A DNA stretch of 64,000 nt from Bugulina stolonifera. Its lineage: Eukaryota > Bryozoa > Gymnolaemata > Cheilostomatida > Bugulidae. The notes under the pieces are model-generated. The model saw only the letters and a list, made by a program, of their open reading frames with translations. It did no database searches and was not told the origin of the DNA. How positions within the stretch are numbered: the first letter of the stretch is position 1; the number at the start of each line of letters is the position of its first letter. Below, one piece after another: positions 12,901-23,109 of this stretch. A program made the position numbers and the translations under genes. The stretch is from positions 806,001 to 870,000 of the forward strand of contig OW285190.1 of NCBI GenBank assembly GCA_935421135.1. The letters are read 5' to 3'.

Positions 12901-14450
12901 ACGCTCCTCACAAAACACTTGGCCCGCTCAAACCCCGGGACGTTAGAACACGCGGATATGCTCAGTAACTCGTGTCTTGCACTAAAACTCATCGTGGAGG
13001 TATTAGTTGGTAGGTTGTCTTTTGGCATGAAGCATTCGATATCATAGGTGATATAGTAGGGGTAGTATAAGAGGTCAGGGTTCACCACCTCTATTCCCGC
13101 CACTCGCTTGAGTTTTGTGAATATGGTTGGCGGGGGTCCAAACGTTCCACCAGGGAAAACGAACACCGATGCCTCTTCTGGCGAGCACTTGTGTCGTCGT
13201 AGGCTGGACAAGCGTGTAAACGCGCTATCGCACAGCTTGCAGGTGAAACATCTGGCAAACGAATCAACATTCTTTATCCAGCTGAAGTGTTTTTCGTACA
13301 TGTTGACGAAGAGTTGATGGGCTTTGTTTCGTGCCCCAGATGCCCAAACTATCGGAGCTACCTCCTCATCAGTTAGACAGAAGACTATTATAGATATGTC
13401 AAAATGATCTTCCAAGGCCAGTAGATCACTCGCGTCCACCCCGGGAAAGTCTGACAAAGTTGATGAGGGTGGGGAAGAAGATTTAGATTGTCGCATGTAT
13501 TGTTTAAACAAGCGATGTGTTGTGGTGTGAGAGGGGCGACGACAACGACATCCCTTCTTTTGGTCGCAGTTACAGTCATACATCATGGCCAAGCATCTAA
13601 AGAAACACAAGTTGTCTGAGTAGGGACGCGCACCTCCTCTAGCCCAAAAGTCTACGTCTAGTGCTATCACGTGTCGGTTGTTAAGTATGTAGTCTGGGAG
13701 TTTGCTCACTATGCCGCCCACCTTGCCAATCTCTAGGAGTTTATAGACGTAGAATGTCAGATTCGCAATGTGACGTAAAGCCCAAGCGGTATTCGGTCTC
13801 CTTTGTGCTGACCTCTCTCTCAAGTCGAGCTCCTGCACAGATTCGCAAAACTCTCTCATCTCATTCTCAGTTCTGATCAGTTTTGGTTTGGGGAAGAATG
13901 CGGCATTGTTGCTCGATGAGTGAAAGTAGCGCAACTCTCCACTGATCTTATGCTCGAGGATGACTCTAGCGCTACAGTTAATCTTCACAGTACAAGGCAC
14001 TCTCTTCCACATCGCTCTCAACTTAGTCCACACCTCTTCATCTCCTTCGTCTTCACCTTCCCCTCTCCACACTCGAACGTTGAGAATATCTTCTACGGGA
14101 CGAGAGTGTATTGCGGACCTGATGGAGCTCCAATAGCGGGCTAGTAGCACCCCCATCTCATCCCCCTCTTCAGCTGTTGGTGGTTTGGACCAGAAAACAT
14201 CATCAAACTTCTCTGCATCTCCCTCATCTTTTTCCACATTACCCTCGCTATGAAATCGCCTCATGTGATGACCTAGCTTTCTCCTCCCATCAAAACATCT
14301 GCCACAAACCGGGCACTTGTGCGGGTGAGCCTGTGCATGCATTCTCTTCGTGTGCCTGTCTAGAGAAAACGCTGTTCTGAGAACCAGACCGCATAGTTGA
14401 CAGGTGTGCTCGGCCTGACGAGAGGTCTCTCCCCCTATAAAAAATACAAA
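9970..14450 (-). pseudogene. Polinton-type DNA polymerase B with zinc fingers and OTU-like domain (broken)
   Basis: The gene reads leftward. Exon at 14440 downward: two C2H2 fingers (about 14300-14400), an OTU-protease-like segment ('SDNLCFFRCLAMM' and a later 'HFSWIKN'), a third finger, then exonuclease motif I ('TYDIECF'). Next come Exo II ('GFNSQKYDLNIL', about 12690) and Exo III-like 'YNNLDV'. Polymerase motif A is 'DANALYLYCMMGN' (about 11870), 'YQFHGCYWHGHEC' is typical of this family, motif B is 'KLVENSAYG' and motif C 'MDTDSAYMAL' (about 10480). The C-terminus is 'GLNKRGNTL ... KRKVAEDGVSTSP', ending at 9970. Introns of 98 and 96 nt (10715-10812 and 10528-10623) have GT-AG ends. Damage: reading-frame changes near 12770, 10661 and 10425, an in-frame TAA at 12490 and an in-frame TGA at 11755. 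All catalytic motifs survive, so decay is recent, or part of it is assembly indel error. Confidence 0.85.
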
Positions 14451-14800
14451 ATGCTAGGGTGTAAGTTATTCTTTTATTTCACACTACTATAAACAATAAA
14501 CAATCCACAATTGCTACCAACTACCTCATTTAGCACTAACCTTCTTTTTCACTCGTTGACATCTCTGTTCATGCGCTGACTAGAAGGTAGGTGTCTCTGT
14601 TTAGTCTCCCTATAAAAATATATATAGTAGTAGGGTGTAAGTTATTTTTTTTTTTTGCTTGATAGCATTATATACAATAAACACTTCACAATTGCTGCCA
14701 ATTACCCTATTTAGCACTAACCTTATGTTGTACTTGTTGACATCTCTGATCAGGTGCTGACTAGTAGGTAGCTGTCTCTGTTTACTCTCACTCTGTTGAC
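14436..14800. repeat. Tandem duplication upstream of PolB
   Basis: Two diverged direct copies of about 180 bp (roughly 14436-14612 and 14613-14800) share phrases such as 'agggtgtaagttatt', 'atttagcactaacctt' and 'ttgacatctctg'. They lie in the 5' region of the PolB gene, between its first recognisable exon and the inverted array, and may include its promoter or first intron. No clear coding in either copy. Confidence 0.75.
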
Positions 14801-14899
14801 TAGAGGCTGATTGTTCATACTGCTAGAGTGAGAAACTCATACCTTAAATAGTAGTATTCAGTAGGCGGAGTCTAACCATTTCCCCACCCTTGGCAATAC

Positions 14900-15262
14900 C
14901 ACCCTGATGCATCCCGATGGCAATCCGAAGCCTCCCGATGTCAATCCGAAGTCTCCCGATGCACCCCGATGTCAATCCGAAGCCTCTCGATGCACCCCGA
15001 TGTCAATCCGAAGCCTCCCGATGCACCCCGATGTCAATCCGAAGCCTCCCGATGCACCCCGATGTATCCCGATGCACCCCGATGTGAATTGACACATCGG
15101 GGCGCATCGGGAGGCTTCGGATTGCCATCGGGGTGCATCGGGAGGCTTCGGATTTGCATCGGGAGGCTTCGGATTGGCATCGGGGTGCATCGGGAGGCTT
15201 CGGATTGACATCGGAGTGCATCGGGAGGCTTCGGATTGACATCGGGGTGCATCGGGACACAT
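14900..15262. repeat. Large inverted array of 31-bp repeats (foldback) between divergent genes
   Basis: About four to five copies of a 31-bp unit, carrying 'TCAATCCGAAGCCTCCCGAT' and 'GCACCCC', run rightward to about 15085. The same unit then runs inverted to 15262. The centre is near 15086-15096, around 'gatgtgaattgacacatc'. The arms are about 170-190 bp and near-perfect, so the single strand could fold into a very stable hairpin. It lies midway between the PolB (-) and SSB-like (+) genes. Open frames here are an artefact of the repeat. A role in replication initiation or divergent transcription is inference from position. Confidence 0.9.
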
Positions 15263-15307
15263 TGGGATTGGATAATAAAAAGGGAGGAGTCAAGAAATGA
15301 GCATTTG

Positions 15308-15313
15308 TATAAA
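15308..15313 (+). promoter_or_regulatory. TATA box of the SSB-like gene
   Basis: TATAAA lies 84 bp before the start codon at 15397, just beyond the right arm of the inverted array. The spacing leaves room for a short 5' leader. Confidence 0.6.
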
Positions 15314-15396
15314 GGGAGAGTGGGATCACAGTCTCAGCATTCAAAGTTCAGCACATCACTACTGTACAGCTACACTACTACAATAGTACATTACCA

Positions 15397-15738
15397 ATGG
15401 ACACTGACAACATAGTCCAGAACCAAGAAGAGTTATTTGCGGGCTTAACAGACTCACAAATGGATGGAATTATTGAAGAAGAAGAGTGCAGTCAGAAGAG
15501 GAAAGAAGAGGTGGATGCGTTAAAAGAGGCACGGAAGAAGGGGAAAATAATAGGAGTGGGGAGTGTTGCCCGGAAGGATCTTTCTAACATGGCGGACTCT
15601 CCGTCCTCCCCGGAGCAGGCCTCGGATAGGGGCGAGACCACAACATCCAAGAAGAGGAAGAACCCGAAAGGAAAAGAAGTGAAAGGAGATGAAATCTGTG
15701 CTAGGAAAAAGAAGAAACCCCAGGTGATTGTAATATCA

Positions 15739-15775
<37 letters not shown>

Positions 15776-15920
15776 GCCACGGAGCCGATACGGCTACGGA
15801 AGAAGTGGATGGTGGTGAGACGTCGAAGGGAAAAAAAGCTACCAAGTCCCCTTGCAAGGGGAAGAAAAAGAGCGGAGGACTAAGCCTGGAGAAAGCTCGT
15901 GCAGTGGCAGCAACCCTAAT
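15397..15920 (+). CDS. SSB-like protein, exon 1 (acidic/basic N-terminal tail)
   Basis: The ATG at 15397 follows a TATA box and opens a 174-codon exon ending in donor 'gtaagt' (phase 2). The encoded tail is low-complexity: basic clusters 'KKRKNPKGK' and 'RKKKKP' that look like nuclear localisation signals, and 'QVIVISDDDDDDDDDDDD', a hydrophobic VIVI core followed by acidic residues that fits a SUMO-interacting motif. With exon 2 it makes a 419-residue protein with no stop or frame break, unlike the neighbouring polymerase. It is divergently arranged from PolB and probably shares the central array as control region. Nuclear targeting and SUMO binding are motif-based inferences. Confidence 0.8.
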
Positions 15921-16017
15921 GTAAGTAGCTCTATTCGTATATCCATAAAACTCCGTACCATCTTTCTCCCGTTTAACCGCTTTGTCGGATCTATATACAC
16001 CACTTTCGTTATTGTAG

Positions 16018-16753
16018 GAGCATGGGAGCGGAGAAGAGGAGCTCTCTGCAGACAACGGTGAAGCTGTCAGAGCTAGAGCCAGGAACTGTGCTAGAAGTGA
16101 GTGGAGGTTCGGTGGTTGAAACGACATTCGGAAAAGCATTCTTAGCCAGGGCAAGCTATGTGGATGGCAAGGGGATGAGACATTGCATCAGCTTTCACAC
16201 CAAAATTCGTCACGCCATGCCCAAGCTAGCGGATGCCAAAGAAGAGGAGCTAAAGGACCTTACCCTTCCGCCTAGGATCATGGTGTACTTGGGGCAGCAG
16301 GAGACCGCTAAAGGACAAAACACATTCAACCGTATCGAGAGCGTGTGCTCCCTGCCAGGAGCAGCCATGAAAAAGCTGGCCGGTGACTTGAGAAAGAAGA
16401 CCTTGGCCCAGTTGGAAGAATTTTTTCGAGTGCACATGCTATCTTCATTCCCCGTTGGTTCTGTGCTGGTGGTGACCGCACTCCGACCCACATACGTCTC
16501 AAGATGCGGTGATGGTGATGGTGATAATGCGAGCAACTCCATTGCCACCTATGAGTGTCGGATTGGAAACGAAGAAAGAAAGGGAGAGGTCTTCCTTCCG
16601 GGACGTCTGGCAGTTTCGATGAAAGAGTTCCTCCTTTCCGTGATGGTGTACAAGGGACAGAAGACTTCCAAGAGCGGGAGAACATTCTACGATTGTGCCA
16701 TTCTAGACTCCGTCCTCGGCGAGCGTCTCCTCCCCGCCACTGCACAGTTTTGA
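16018..16753 (+). CDS. SSB-like protein, exon 2 (two related OB-like repeats)
   Basis: The exon is joined after a 97-nt GT-AG intron (15921-16017); the split codon is ATG. The 245 residues fall into two similar halves. Each begins with a 'PGTVLEV' / 'VGSVLVV' strand and ends with 'IMVYLGQQETAKGQNTF' / 'VMVYKGQKTSKSGRTFYDC', and each carries an 'LP-R...M' segment. The repeated strand-rich layout, genomic pairing with a replicative polymerase, and a charged tail in exon 1 suggest tandem OB folds binding single-stranded DNA. No aromatic stacking residues were mapped, and I do not recognise a named family. It could instead be another nucleic-acid-binding accessory protein. Confidence 0.75.
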
Positions 16754-16789
16754 GGCAAAAACTTTTGTCATTCACATTCGTTCGTGTCT

Positions 16790-17290
16790 ACTTATCAATT
16801 GATTTTATATTATTACTCTCAAACTCGTGTATCATTAGCCTTACTCATATTTTTCATAGTCGTATATCGGTTTTTTATCGATTGATTTTATATTATTACT
16901 CTCAAACGTATTGAAAATGAAAAACAAACTCATGTATCATTACCCTTACTCATATTGTTCATAGTCGTATATCGAGTTTTTATCGATTGATTTTATATTA
17001 TTACTCTCAAACTCACGCGTCATTACCCTTACTCATATTTTTTCATAGTCGTATATCAAGTTTTTTATCGATTGATTTTATATTATTGCTCTCAAACGTA
17101 TTGAAAATTAAAACAAACTCATGTATCATTACCCTTACTCATATTTTTCATAGTCGCATATCAAGTTTTTTATCGATTGATTTTATATTATTACTCTCAA
17201 ACGCATTGAAAATTAAAACAAACTCGTGTATCATTACCCTGACTCATATTTTTCATAGTCGTATATCATTTATTCTAGAATACATCACAC
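16790..17290. repeat. AT-rich tandem repeats downstream of the SSB-like gene
   Basis: About five imperfect copies of a roughly 90-125 bp unit share 'atcgattgattttatatta', 'ctctcaaac' and 'tcattacccttactcatatt'. They fill the space between the SSB-like stop codon and the right TIR. Open frames through them are repeat artefacts. The first copies may supply the 3' untranslated region. Confidence 0.85.
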
Positions 17291-17292
17291 AC

Positions 17293-17781
17293 CATCACTC
17301 TAACCCGTATTTTCCTTCGCTTCACCGTACTCCAGCCGACAGTCCGGCCGCGAGGGCGGCGACGGGTCGTTGGGGCGGGAGGATGGGGGATGGGCGGGGG
17401 GGTGGCGTGGGGACACGGCTGGACTCGCAAACGAGAACCGTCGCGAGGCGGAGGGGCGGGGACGGGTGGAGGGAGGACGGGTGGGGTTTGCGGAGCGGGG
17501 GAGCGCGCGCGTACGCGCGCGCCCCCGAGCCGTGGGACGGGACGGGGCGAGGGGTTTGCTCTTTAGACTGGGTTCCGCGGAACAGCCGATGAGGTTTTTG
17601 AAACCCCACCCGCGATCGGAGGGTAGGTTCTAGGGCTTTGCACATAGAGTGAGGTTTAGGGAAGGGGAGTGGGCGAGAGGACGGGTGGGGTGGTTGTCCG
17701 CCCGGGGAGTTTTTGGATCTAGGGCTAATAAGACGCGGAAATGGCCGGGTGTCTGTGTAGATCTGCACTGACTATACTACT
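17293..17781. repeat. Right terminal inverted repeat of the Polinton-type element
   Basis: This is the inverted partner of 8620-9119. The inner boundary is near 'ACTCTAACCCGTATTTTCC' and the outer end is 'GACTATACTACT', directly followed by the GTCCAT target duplication. Small indels against the left copy, mainly in the C-rich tract, show independent drift since insertion. Confidence 0.9.
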
Positions 17782-18289
17782 GTCCATGATTCATTCAAGC
17801 CATTTTTCGGCCTAGTGTAAATATAGTTAACTGGAGATTTTGTAGCTTGGCCACAAAATTGCAGAGATTAATCTTGTGCTTTCATTGGATGATTTTAATT
17901 GAAGTGCTAAATTGCCTCTGTAAACTCCCCATAACACTAACCATTATCCATTGTTTGTTAGGTGCAGCAATGGTGAAATTTGGATATCCTCAGCTCCTCA
18001 TTTGGAGAAGATAACTTCGTCAGCTTTGACTAAGAACAAAAGGATATCTCAAATTTCTCCACTTTTGCACCTAACGCCTGTTGTCACCTTCCTCCTTGTG
18101 TTTACTATTTCATGCTAGCCATTTTGTTCTGAAGACAAGATTGTTATTGAAATATTGGGAAATAAATTGATAAATAGGAAGCATCAAGCACTATTCTTTG
18201 ATTTTCAACCATTTGCCCATACTCACAATTCCAAATAATATTTTATGCACATTGAAAATTGTCTTCTCTGTTTATTCCTGAATAAGCCC

Positions 18290-19450
18290 TTCTAAATATT
18301 AGTACACTATTCAATCTGCTATATTCCAGTCTTCGGCAATTTATGTTATACAAAATTACAAAAGAATCTGCTTTTGAGGTATAATGGCGGCCATTGTTAT
18401 TTTATTTAGTAAATTGTAATTATTTAATGCTAATTATTTAGAAATTACTAGTATTAGTACAAAAAACCGAGTAAAACTACAACAAATCATCACTGGTTGA
18501 CAGTAGGTGTATTGTGGTGAAACAGCCTGCCAAGACATAGACTATGTTCTTGTCCTTACATGCATTGACATACTTTACATGATTATTCATTCACATATGC
18601 ATTACATTTGTTCATATATAATTACTCGTTCATGCAATATTGCCTTACCTTGTACATTTATTCTACATGCATGATTACACTCTTATTGTTATAATCAACT
18701 ATTATTGTTATCCACCAATCAGACTATTGTAACTGCACTTGGTTTTTCCCACATTACATAAGCAATTATCTTCTCTTATCTGATTGTACAAGACTAAGTC
18801 TTTTACCATGTACGTTTGAAGGCTGATATCTTGGAATAGGCCCATATTTATATGCTTTCCATTTCGGACCATTGTAAGCACTTTTTGTGCCAAGGCCGAC
18901 CCTTTTGGTGGCCGATGTCGGGCAGAACCATCCATGTTGTTGCATCAGTTCCGGACCCGATACCTTACCTACATCCAGACATGTATAATAACAAGAGCAC
19001 CTAATAACTGTTCACTCTTTTATGTGATGTGTGGAAGGTCACTTGGTCGTCTTCTACCAACTTCCAAGGCCTTCGCATACTCGTGCCATATCGGCACCTG
19101 CATGTAAACAAGCACTAAAACATTACAGTATTCTGTAACTGTACTGGTTCATATAAGACTGCTTTTGATATCTAATGCCTGATCTGAAGGGACTCCCCTG
19201 GTTAACAATAAATATTATTACCAGGCACGTGTTATATTATTAAATAAAATAAATTGTTATTGTTGCAGATTGCTATTTATAAAGCCTGCACCTGCAATAT
19301 CCGAATATTATGCCTAATCAATGGTACAGCATAGTCTAAATGGCAAGGATTGCATCGAATATAAAGATTGAAAGTAATAATTTGCATTACCAAAATGGGC
19401 ACAATAAAAAAAGATGCAATTTGAATTAAAAAGCTGAATGATATCGTTTC
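18290..19450. mobile_element. Fragment of the 24722-type hAT element, split by an LTR
   Basis: Phrases such as 'aatggcggccattgtt', 'taatgctaattattta' and 'aaaaagctgaat' match internal segments of the hAT element at 24722-26312. The copy is interrupted by the LTR at 18513-19127. Ends are uncertain. Confidence 0.55.
18513..19127 (+). repeat. Solo LTR, family 1 (internally deleted copy)
   Basis: It begins TGTGGTGAAACAGCC and ends CATTACA, with TG...CA termini, and is flanked by a 4-bp GTAT duplication (18509-18512 and 19128-19131). It is the same family as the full 1001-bp copy at 32564-33564 (opposite orientation) and the truncated copy at 61555-62402. About 0.4 kb of the middle is missing here, near the phrase 'agttccggacccgatacc'. 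Confidence 0.75.
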
Positions 19451-19671
19451 TGTCTACATATTGAAATTCTGCAAACAGAGAAAACAACTGTTGAACCCCA
19501 CTGTGCATGATATCCAAGACCTTGATGTCTACTATTTATTTAATACGCCACTAAATTTTCAAATGCTGACTAAACAAGAGATGATTAAAAGTCCAGTAGG
19601 ACCTATGAACTTTCCCTCAAGGCCTCCTGTCACATGCCACATACTATAGCTTCTGTTCTATCCCTCCATAG

Positions 19672-19975
19672 GTTACAGAGTGCTCAAGGAGTTGTGTATG
19701 GCCTCGTGTCGATCTGTGAATTCTATGTTCATGACCGAACTGAGCCCAAACACTACAAGCTTACATTTCTCTCCTCCTGATATTCCTCTTCTCTCCCTCC
19801 CGATTATTCAGCAGAAGTTTGAAAGTTCTGAGTACAAGTCACTGACTGACTTTGTACGGGACTTCCGCTCCATGCTAGGCAACGGTGTCCGCCACTATGG
19901 ACCCCAACACCCTCTTATTAAGAAGATTGAGAAGTTTGAGACTATGCTAGAGCAGAAACTCGCGCTCCTGCCAAG
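19672..19975 (+). CDS. Host gene exon: bromodomain-like segment
   Basis: Acceptor 'tccctccatag', donor 'gtgagc', phases 1 in and 2 out. It encodes 'GYRVLKELCMASCRSVN' and then 'IIQQKFESSEYKSLTDFVRD' and 'GVRHYGPQHPLIKKIEKFE', which match the second half of a bromodomain: the 'I..K...EYKS...F..D' helix, then the BC-loop region and final helix. The Asn that normally holds acetyl-lysine ('YN') appears as Gly ('YGPQH'), so the pocket may be atypical. The exon ends in 'MLEQKLALLP'. This is the most recognisable exon of the gene. Confidence 0.85.
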
Positions 19976-20639
19976 GTGAGCTGCTATTATTAACTTCTTT
20001 TTTACTGCTCTTTAAACCGCTACTGTCACGCTATTCAATATTTGCAAATAACATTGTTCATTTTATTTCAGTAAGATTGATGTGTTGTTTGTCTTTGTAA
20101 ACCTAGTGGCAGCCAAGATAAGCCAATTTTATAATTGGATATTGTGACCTAGAGTCAGCATTGATACCTGTTAAGTTCTTGTGGCTATGCATGCTCTTAG
20201 TCTATACTGGGAAAGTGTTTATGTTGATAAGCTATAGCATCAAATAGCCAAGTAATCTCATTGCACTGCAGTCAAGACTAACTGTAATTCTACAGTATAA
20301 TAATAACTCTTTGTCATCCATAACCAAGAAAGTTACAATCAATAACAATGTAAGGAGTTGCAGGGCGCCATGGCTAATCTATATTGCATATTTTTCTATT
20401 AACTGTTTGAGTGCTTCCAAATGTTCCAACATAGGCTGATTGAAGGTGAGAACAGCCAGTATTAAAATCGGGTTCTCTTGGTCTCCAAACACAAACAATA
20501 CATCAATCTTACTGAAATAGCATGAACAATATTATTTGGAAATATTGAATGGTGCGACAGTTTAGTGGTTGAAATATTTACCCTTTAAGGTGAGTGCTGC
20601 AAAATAATAATAATAATATCTGTGGTGCCAAACACAATT

Positions 20640-20925
20640 CTTTAACATGGCTGCCCAATACTTTAACATGGCTGCTCTATAGCAGAGCTAGTTGATGGGC
20701 CACCACGGCTCCTAGAGCTGGATATTATTATAGTTCGATATGGCACAAAGGGAAACCTTCTCCTGGACGAAAACTTCCAGGACATTGGCTGGACGAACAC
20801 ATCCAGGTCGTTGGCTGGACGAAAACCTCAAGGTCAATGGCGGGACGCAAACCCACGTCCTTGTTGTAAGACCAATGTGACTAGCGCTAGATCACTCGGC
20901 CACCAATACCGATTGCTGTGCACCA
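20640..20925 (-). repeat. SINE, tRNA-derived family A
   Basis: On the - strand the head reads 'GGTGGCCGAGTGATCTAGCG', a class-II tRNA-like A-box region, followed by a 3' body containing 'tataataatatc' and 'GCAGCCATGTT'. The body includes a local duplication of the 'gaaaacctcaaggtcaatgg' type segment. It is the same family as the copies at 46616 and 49566. Confidence 0.7.
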
Positions 20926-20976
20926 TTAGATTGCATGACCAATAGCTAAGTCTCCTTATACATTGTGTGATTGTAG

Positions 20977-21202
20977 AGAGCTTCAAGAGTTGGTCACTGT
21001 AGAGATGACACATGGTAATGTTCAAGACGTCTGCAGCAGATCTCATTCTCCATGGCATGTACAAAATAAGGCTAGAAAAAACAATCCAAGCTTCACGACT
21101 GAATTTATTCTCAAACTAAAGGCTGAACAGAAAGAAAGAGAGAGGGAAAACAGAAAACAGCTAACAACTTTGAGGGAAAAGGAAAGAGAGCTGCACAAAC
21201 AT
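20977..21202 (+). CDS. Host gene exon: charged helical segment
   Basis: Acceptor 'gtgattgtag', donor 'gtgagt', phase 2 in and 0 out; the split codon is AGA. It encodes 'ELQELVTVEMTHGNVQD', then a strongly charged stretch ('KAEQKERERENRKQLTTLRE') likely to form a helix or coiled coil. It continues directly from the bromodomain-like exon. Confidence 0.8.
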
Positions 21203-22295
21203 GTGAGTAGGTAGTAGAGGTTTTTACTGTGTGATAGGTATTTCCCTTTCTGTCTGGCCTTCTAGCAAATAACGCATTTACCAGCAACATATAACTGGCA
21301 AATTAAGAATAGAGATATCTCACCAATTCCACATTGTGGTTGTGTTTGTTGTTCTCTTCCCAAAGCCGTTGAATGTAGTTGCTCCTTCGGTAGTGTCTAC
21401 GTCTTGAAAGTAGTCACTCCTCCCGTAGTATCCCAGTCCGCACAAATTCACTCATTTTTGTAACCAGTTCTGGTCTTTTTTTAGCTCAGCAAACAGCTTT
21501 AAGTCATTAAAGACAACTTTTTTATAAATAAAATAGTAATAAAGCTGCAATGTACAGATCTGTGTACTTTGTTTTTGTTTTTCAACGTAACCTGCTGAAA
21601 GTGCCACTTATTTCTCCTATCAATGCACTATCTTCTTTCTCTATTCCCATAGCATAGAAACTGGCAGATTGACTGTGAAATTATTCGCTCACAGTGGTTT
21701 TGGTCTCATCTCTATTGTACATTCAAAGGCCTCAGGGACTGTGTTTAGGAGATTTTAGAACTCCCAAAGAGATGATAGTCTGAAAGGGCAAGGTGAGGGC
21801 TGCACCCACTTTACCGTATTCACCTTCCAGTGCCCACTTTGCCGTACTCACCTTCCAGTGCCCACTTTACCGTATCCACCTCACAGCACCCACCTTACCA
21901 AACCCGCAGTACAGTACCCTCCTTACATCCCTATTATCTCTTTGGAGCTCTAAAATTCGTTCCATACAAGGAGCCTTCAAATGGACACTAACACTAAAGA
22001 TGGGTGAATACTATCAAATTCTATATGTAGATTTCTATGCTGAAGGACTACGGAAGATGTGTGGTACTGCAGAAATGTGTGGTACTTTCAGGGGGTCACG
22101 TTAAAAAATGAAGCATGTGTTTAGCCCTCTCACTATCTGTCTTATAACAAAATTGTCGTTACTTATTAAGCAGCTCTTGTATTGTCTGTCTGAGCTTTTA
22201 AAACCTATGATTATTCTGCACTAATGTGGAACTAGTTCTGTACTACATGTACTTGTAGTATAGTATTTTTTCTGTATGCCTTTTGTTCTGCTCAG

Positions 22296-22364
22296 GAGCT
22301 AGCTTGTTGGGAGGCCTCTCTTTTCACTGATTCAGAAAAGGAACAGATGCTATCCTCTTGGGAG
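22296..22364 (+). CDS. Host gene exon, 23 codons
   Basis: Acceptor 'ttctgctcag', donor 'gtcagt', phase 0 at both ends. It encodes 'ELACWEASLFTDSEKEQML' and 'SSWE'. It leads in frame into 'LPQIGLFLYLCQE' of the next exon, so 'WE-LPQIGLFL' forms one unbroken hydrophobic helix start, which supports the splice. Confidence 0.75.
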
Positions 22365-22509
22365 GTCAGTGGACTGTATGCCTTGCAGCTAGTGTTAAAT
22401 ACTCTGAATATATGTTGCTTCCCAAAAAGCATTCAGCCGACATATTGTTACATGTAGTATGAATATGGGAGATTTTGAATAAAACGAGTGGATTATTTTT
22501 ATCTATATA

Positions 22510-23109
22510 CAGTGAAACTTGCTTAATTCAAACTTCAAGAGACCGCCATAATTGGTTTGAATTAGGCCTGAGTTCGACATATGTGATCACTCATTTTGCA
22601 TAATGACTTTGGATGCCTACTAGACGAATAATACTATAAATGCAGTAGCACATAATGAGCATGGATCGATAAACTTTTATTTGTTTCAACTATGAATACA
22701 ATGGAGAAAAGATAAGTTTTACCAGGACAGGAAGTTTATGCAATATAAATGTTTAGTACACTCAAAACTGCAACGCTGAAGATGGGCTACAAGTTATGCA
22801 TCACATGTACAGGATAACAATCTGAAAACCTAAGGAACAGTTAAGTGGTCAGTGAGTTTTCCTTGCTTAGCTTGTGAAGAAACATATTGCAGTAGTAACT
22901 ACTAGTAGCTACTATAAGCTTATTATGCTTGATGTAATAAGATTATCATTGATCATAGTGTGAGCCTAAGCGGCATGAAGTTTGAATTACAGGTAATGAG
23001 TTTGAATTATTTGAAGCCATTTATATAGTGCCCAGCAGTGACCAAGGCTAATAGTCTGAACTAACCAAGTTCTTGAATTATCCAAGGTTGAATTAAGCAA
23101 ATTCCACTG
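22510..23109. mobile_element. Mariner/pogo-like MITE (600 bp)
   Basis: Terminal inverted repeats 'CAGTGAAACTTGCTTAATTC' (left) and the complement of 'CAGTGGAATTTGCTTAATTC' (right) are flanked by TA on both sides. No coding capacity. A decayed relative lies at about 424-1085. Confidence 0.8.

Larger units (their letters stand above)
8620..17781. mobile_element. Compact Polinton/Maverick-type element (9.16 kb)
   Basis: The element begins 'AGTAGTATAGTC' and ends with the reverse complement, inside inverted repeats of about 500 bp (left) and 489 bp (right). It is flanked by a perfect 6-bp direct duplication GTCCAT at 8614-8619 and 17782-17787. Six-base duplications, long TIRs starting AG and a protein-primed-type PolB gene are Polinton hallmarks. 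Full Polintons are usually 15-20 kb and also carry a retroviral-like integrase, ATPase, cysteine protease and capsid genes; I see none of these here. Contents in order are TIR, unassigned 0.85 kb, PolB (-), duplicated spacer, inverted 31-bp array, SSB-like gene (+), AT-rich tandem repeats, TIR. It sits in an intron of the host gene. It is either a non-autonomous derivative or a distinct reduced lineage. Confidence 0.88.

Noticed and set aside
14907..15344. Frames encoding 'PDAPRCQSEASRC'-like repeats on both strands
   Set aside because: Artefact of the inverted 31-bp array; no initiation context and no splice logic.
15492..16775. - strand frames opposite the SSB-like gene
   Set aside because: Shadow frames of a well-supported spliced + strand gene; rich in Ser/Phe from the antisense of Asp/Lys codons.
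16790..17290. A 201-codon + strand frame running into the right TIR
   Set aside because: It is translation of AT-rich tandem repeats followed by GC-rich TIR sequence; no domain or start context.
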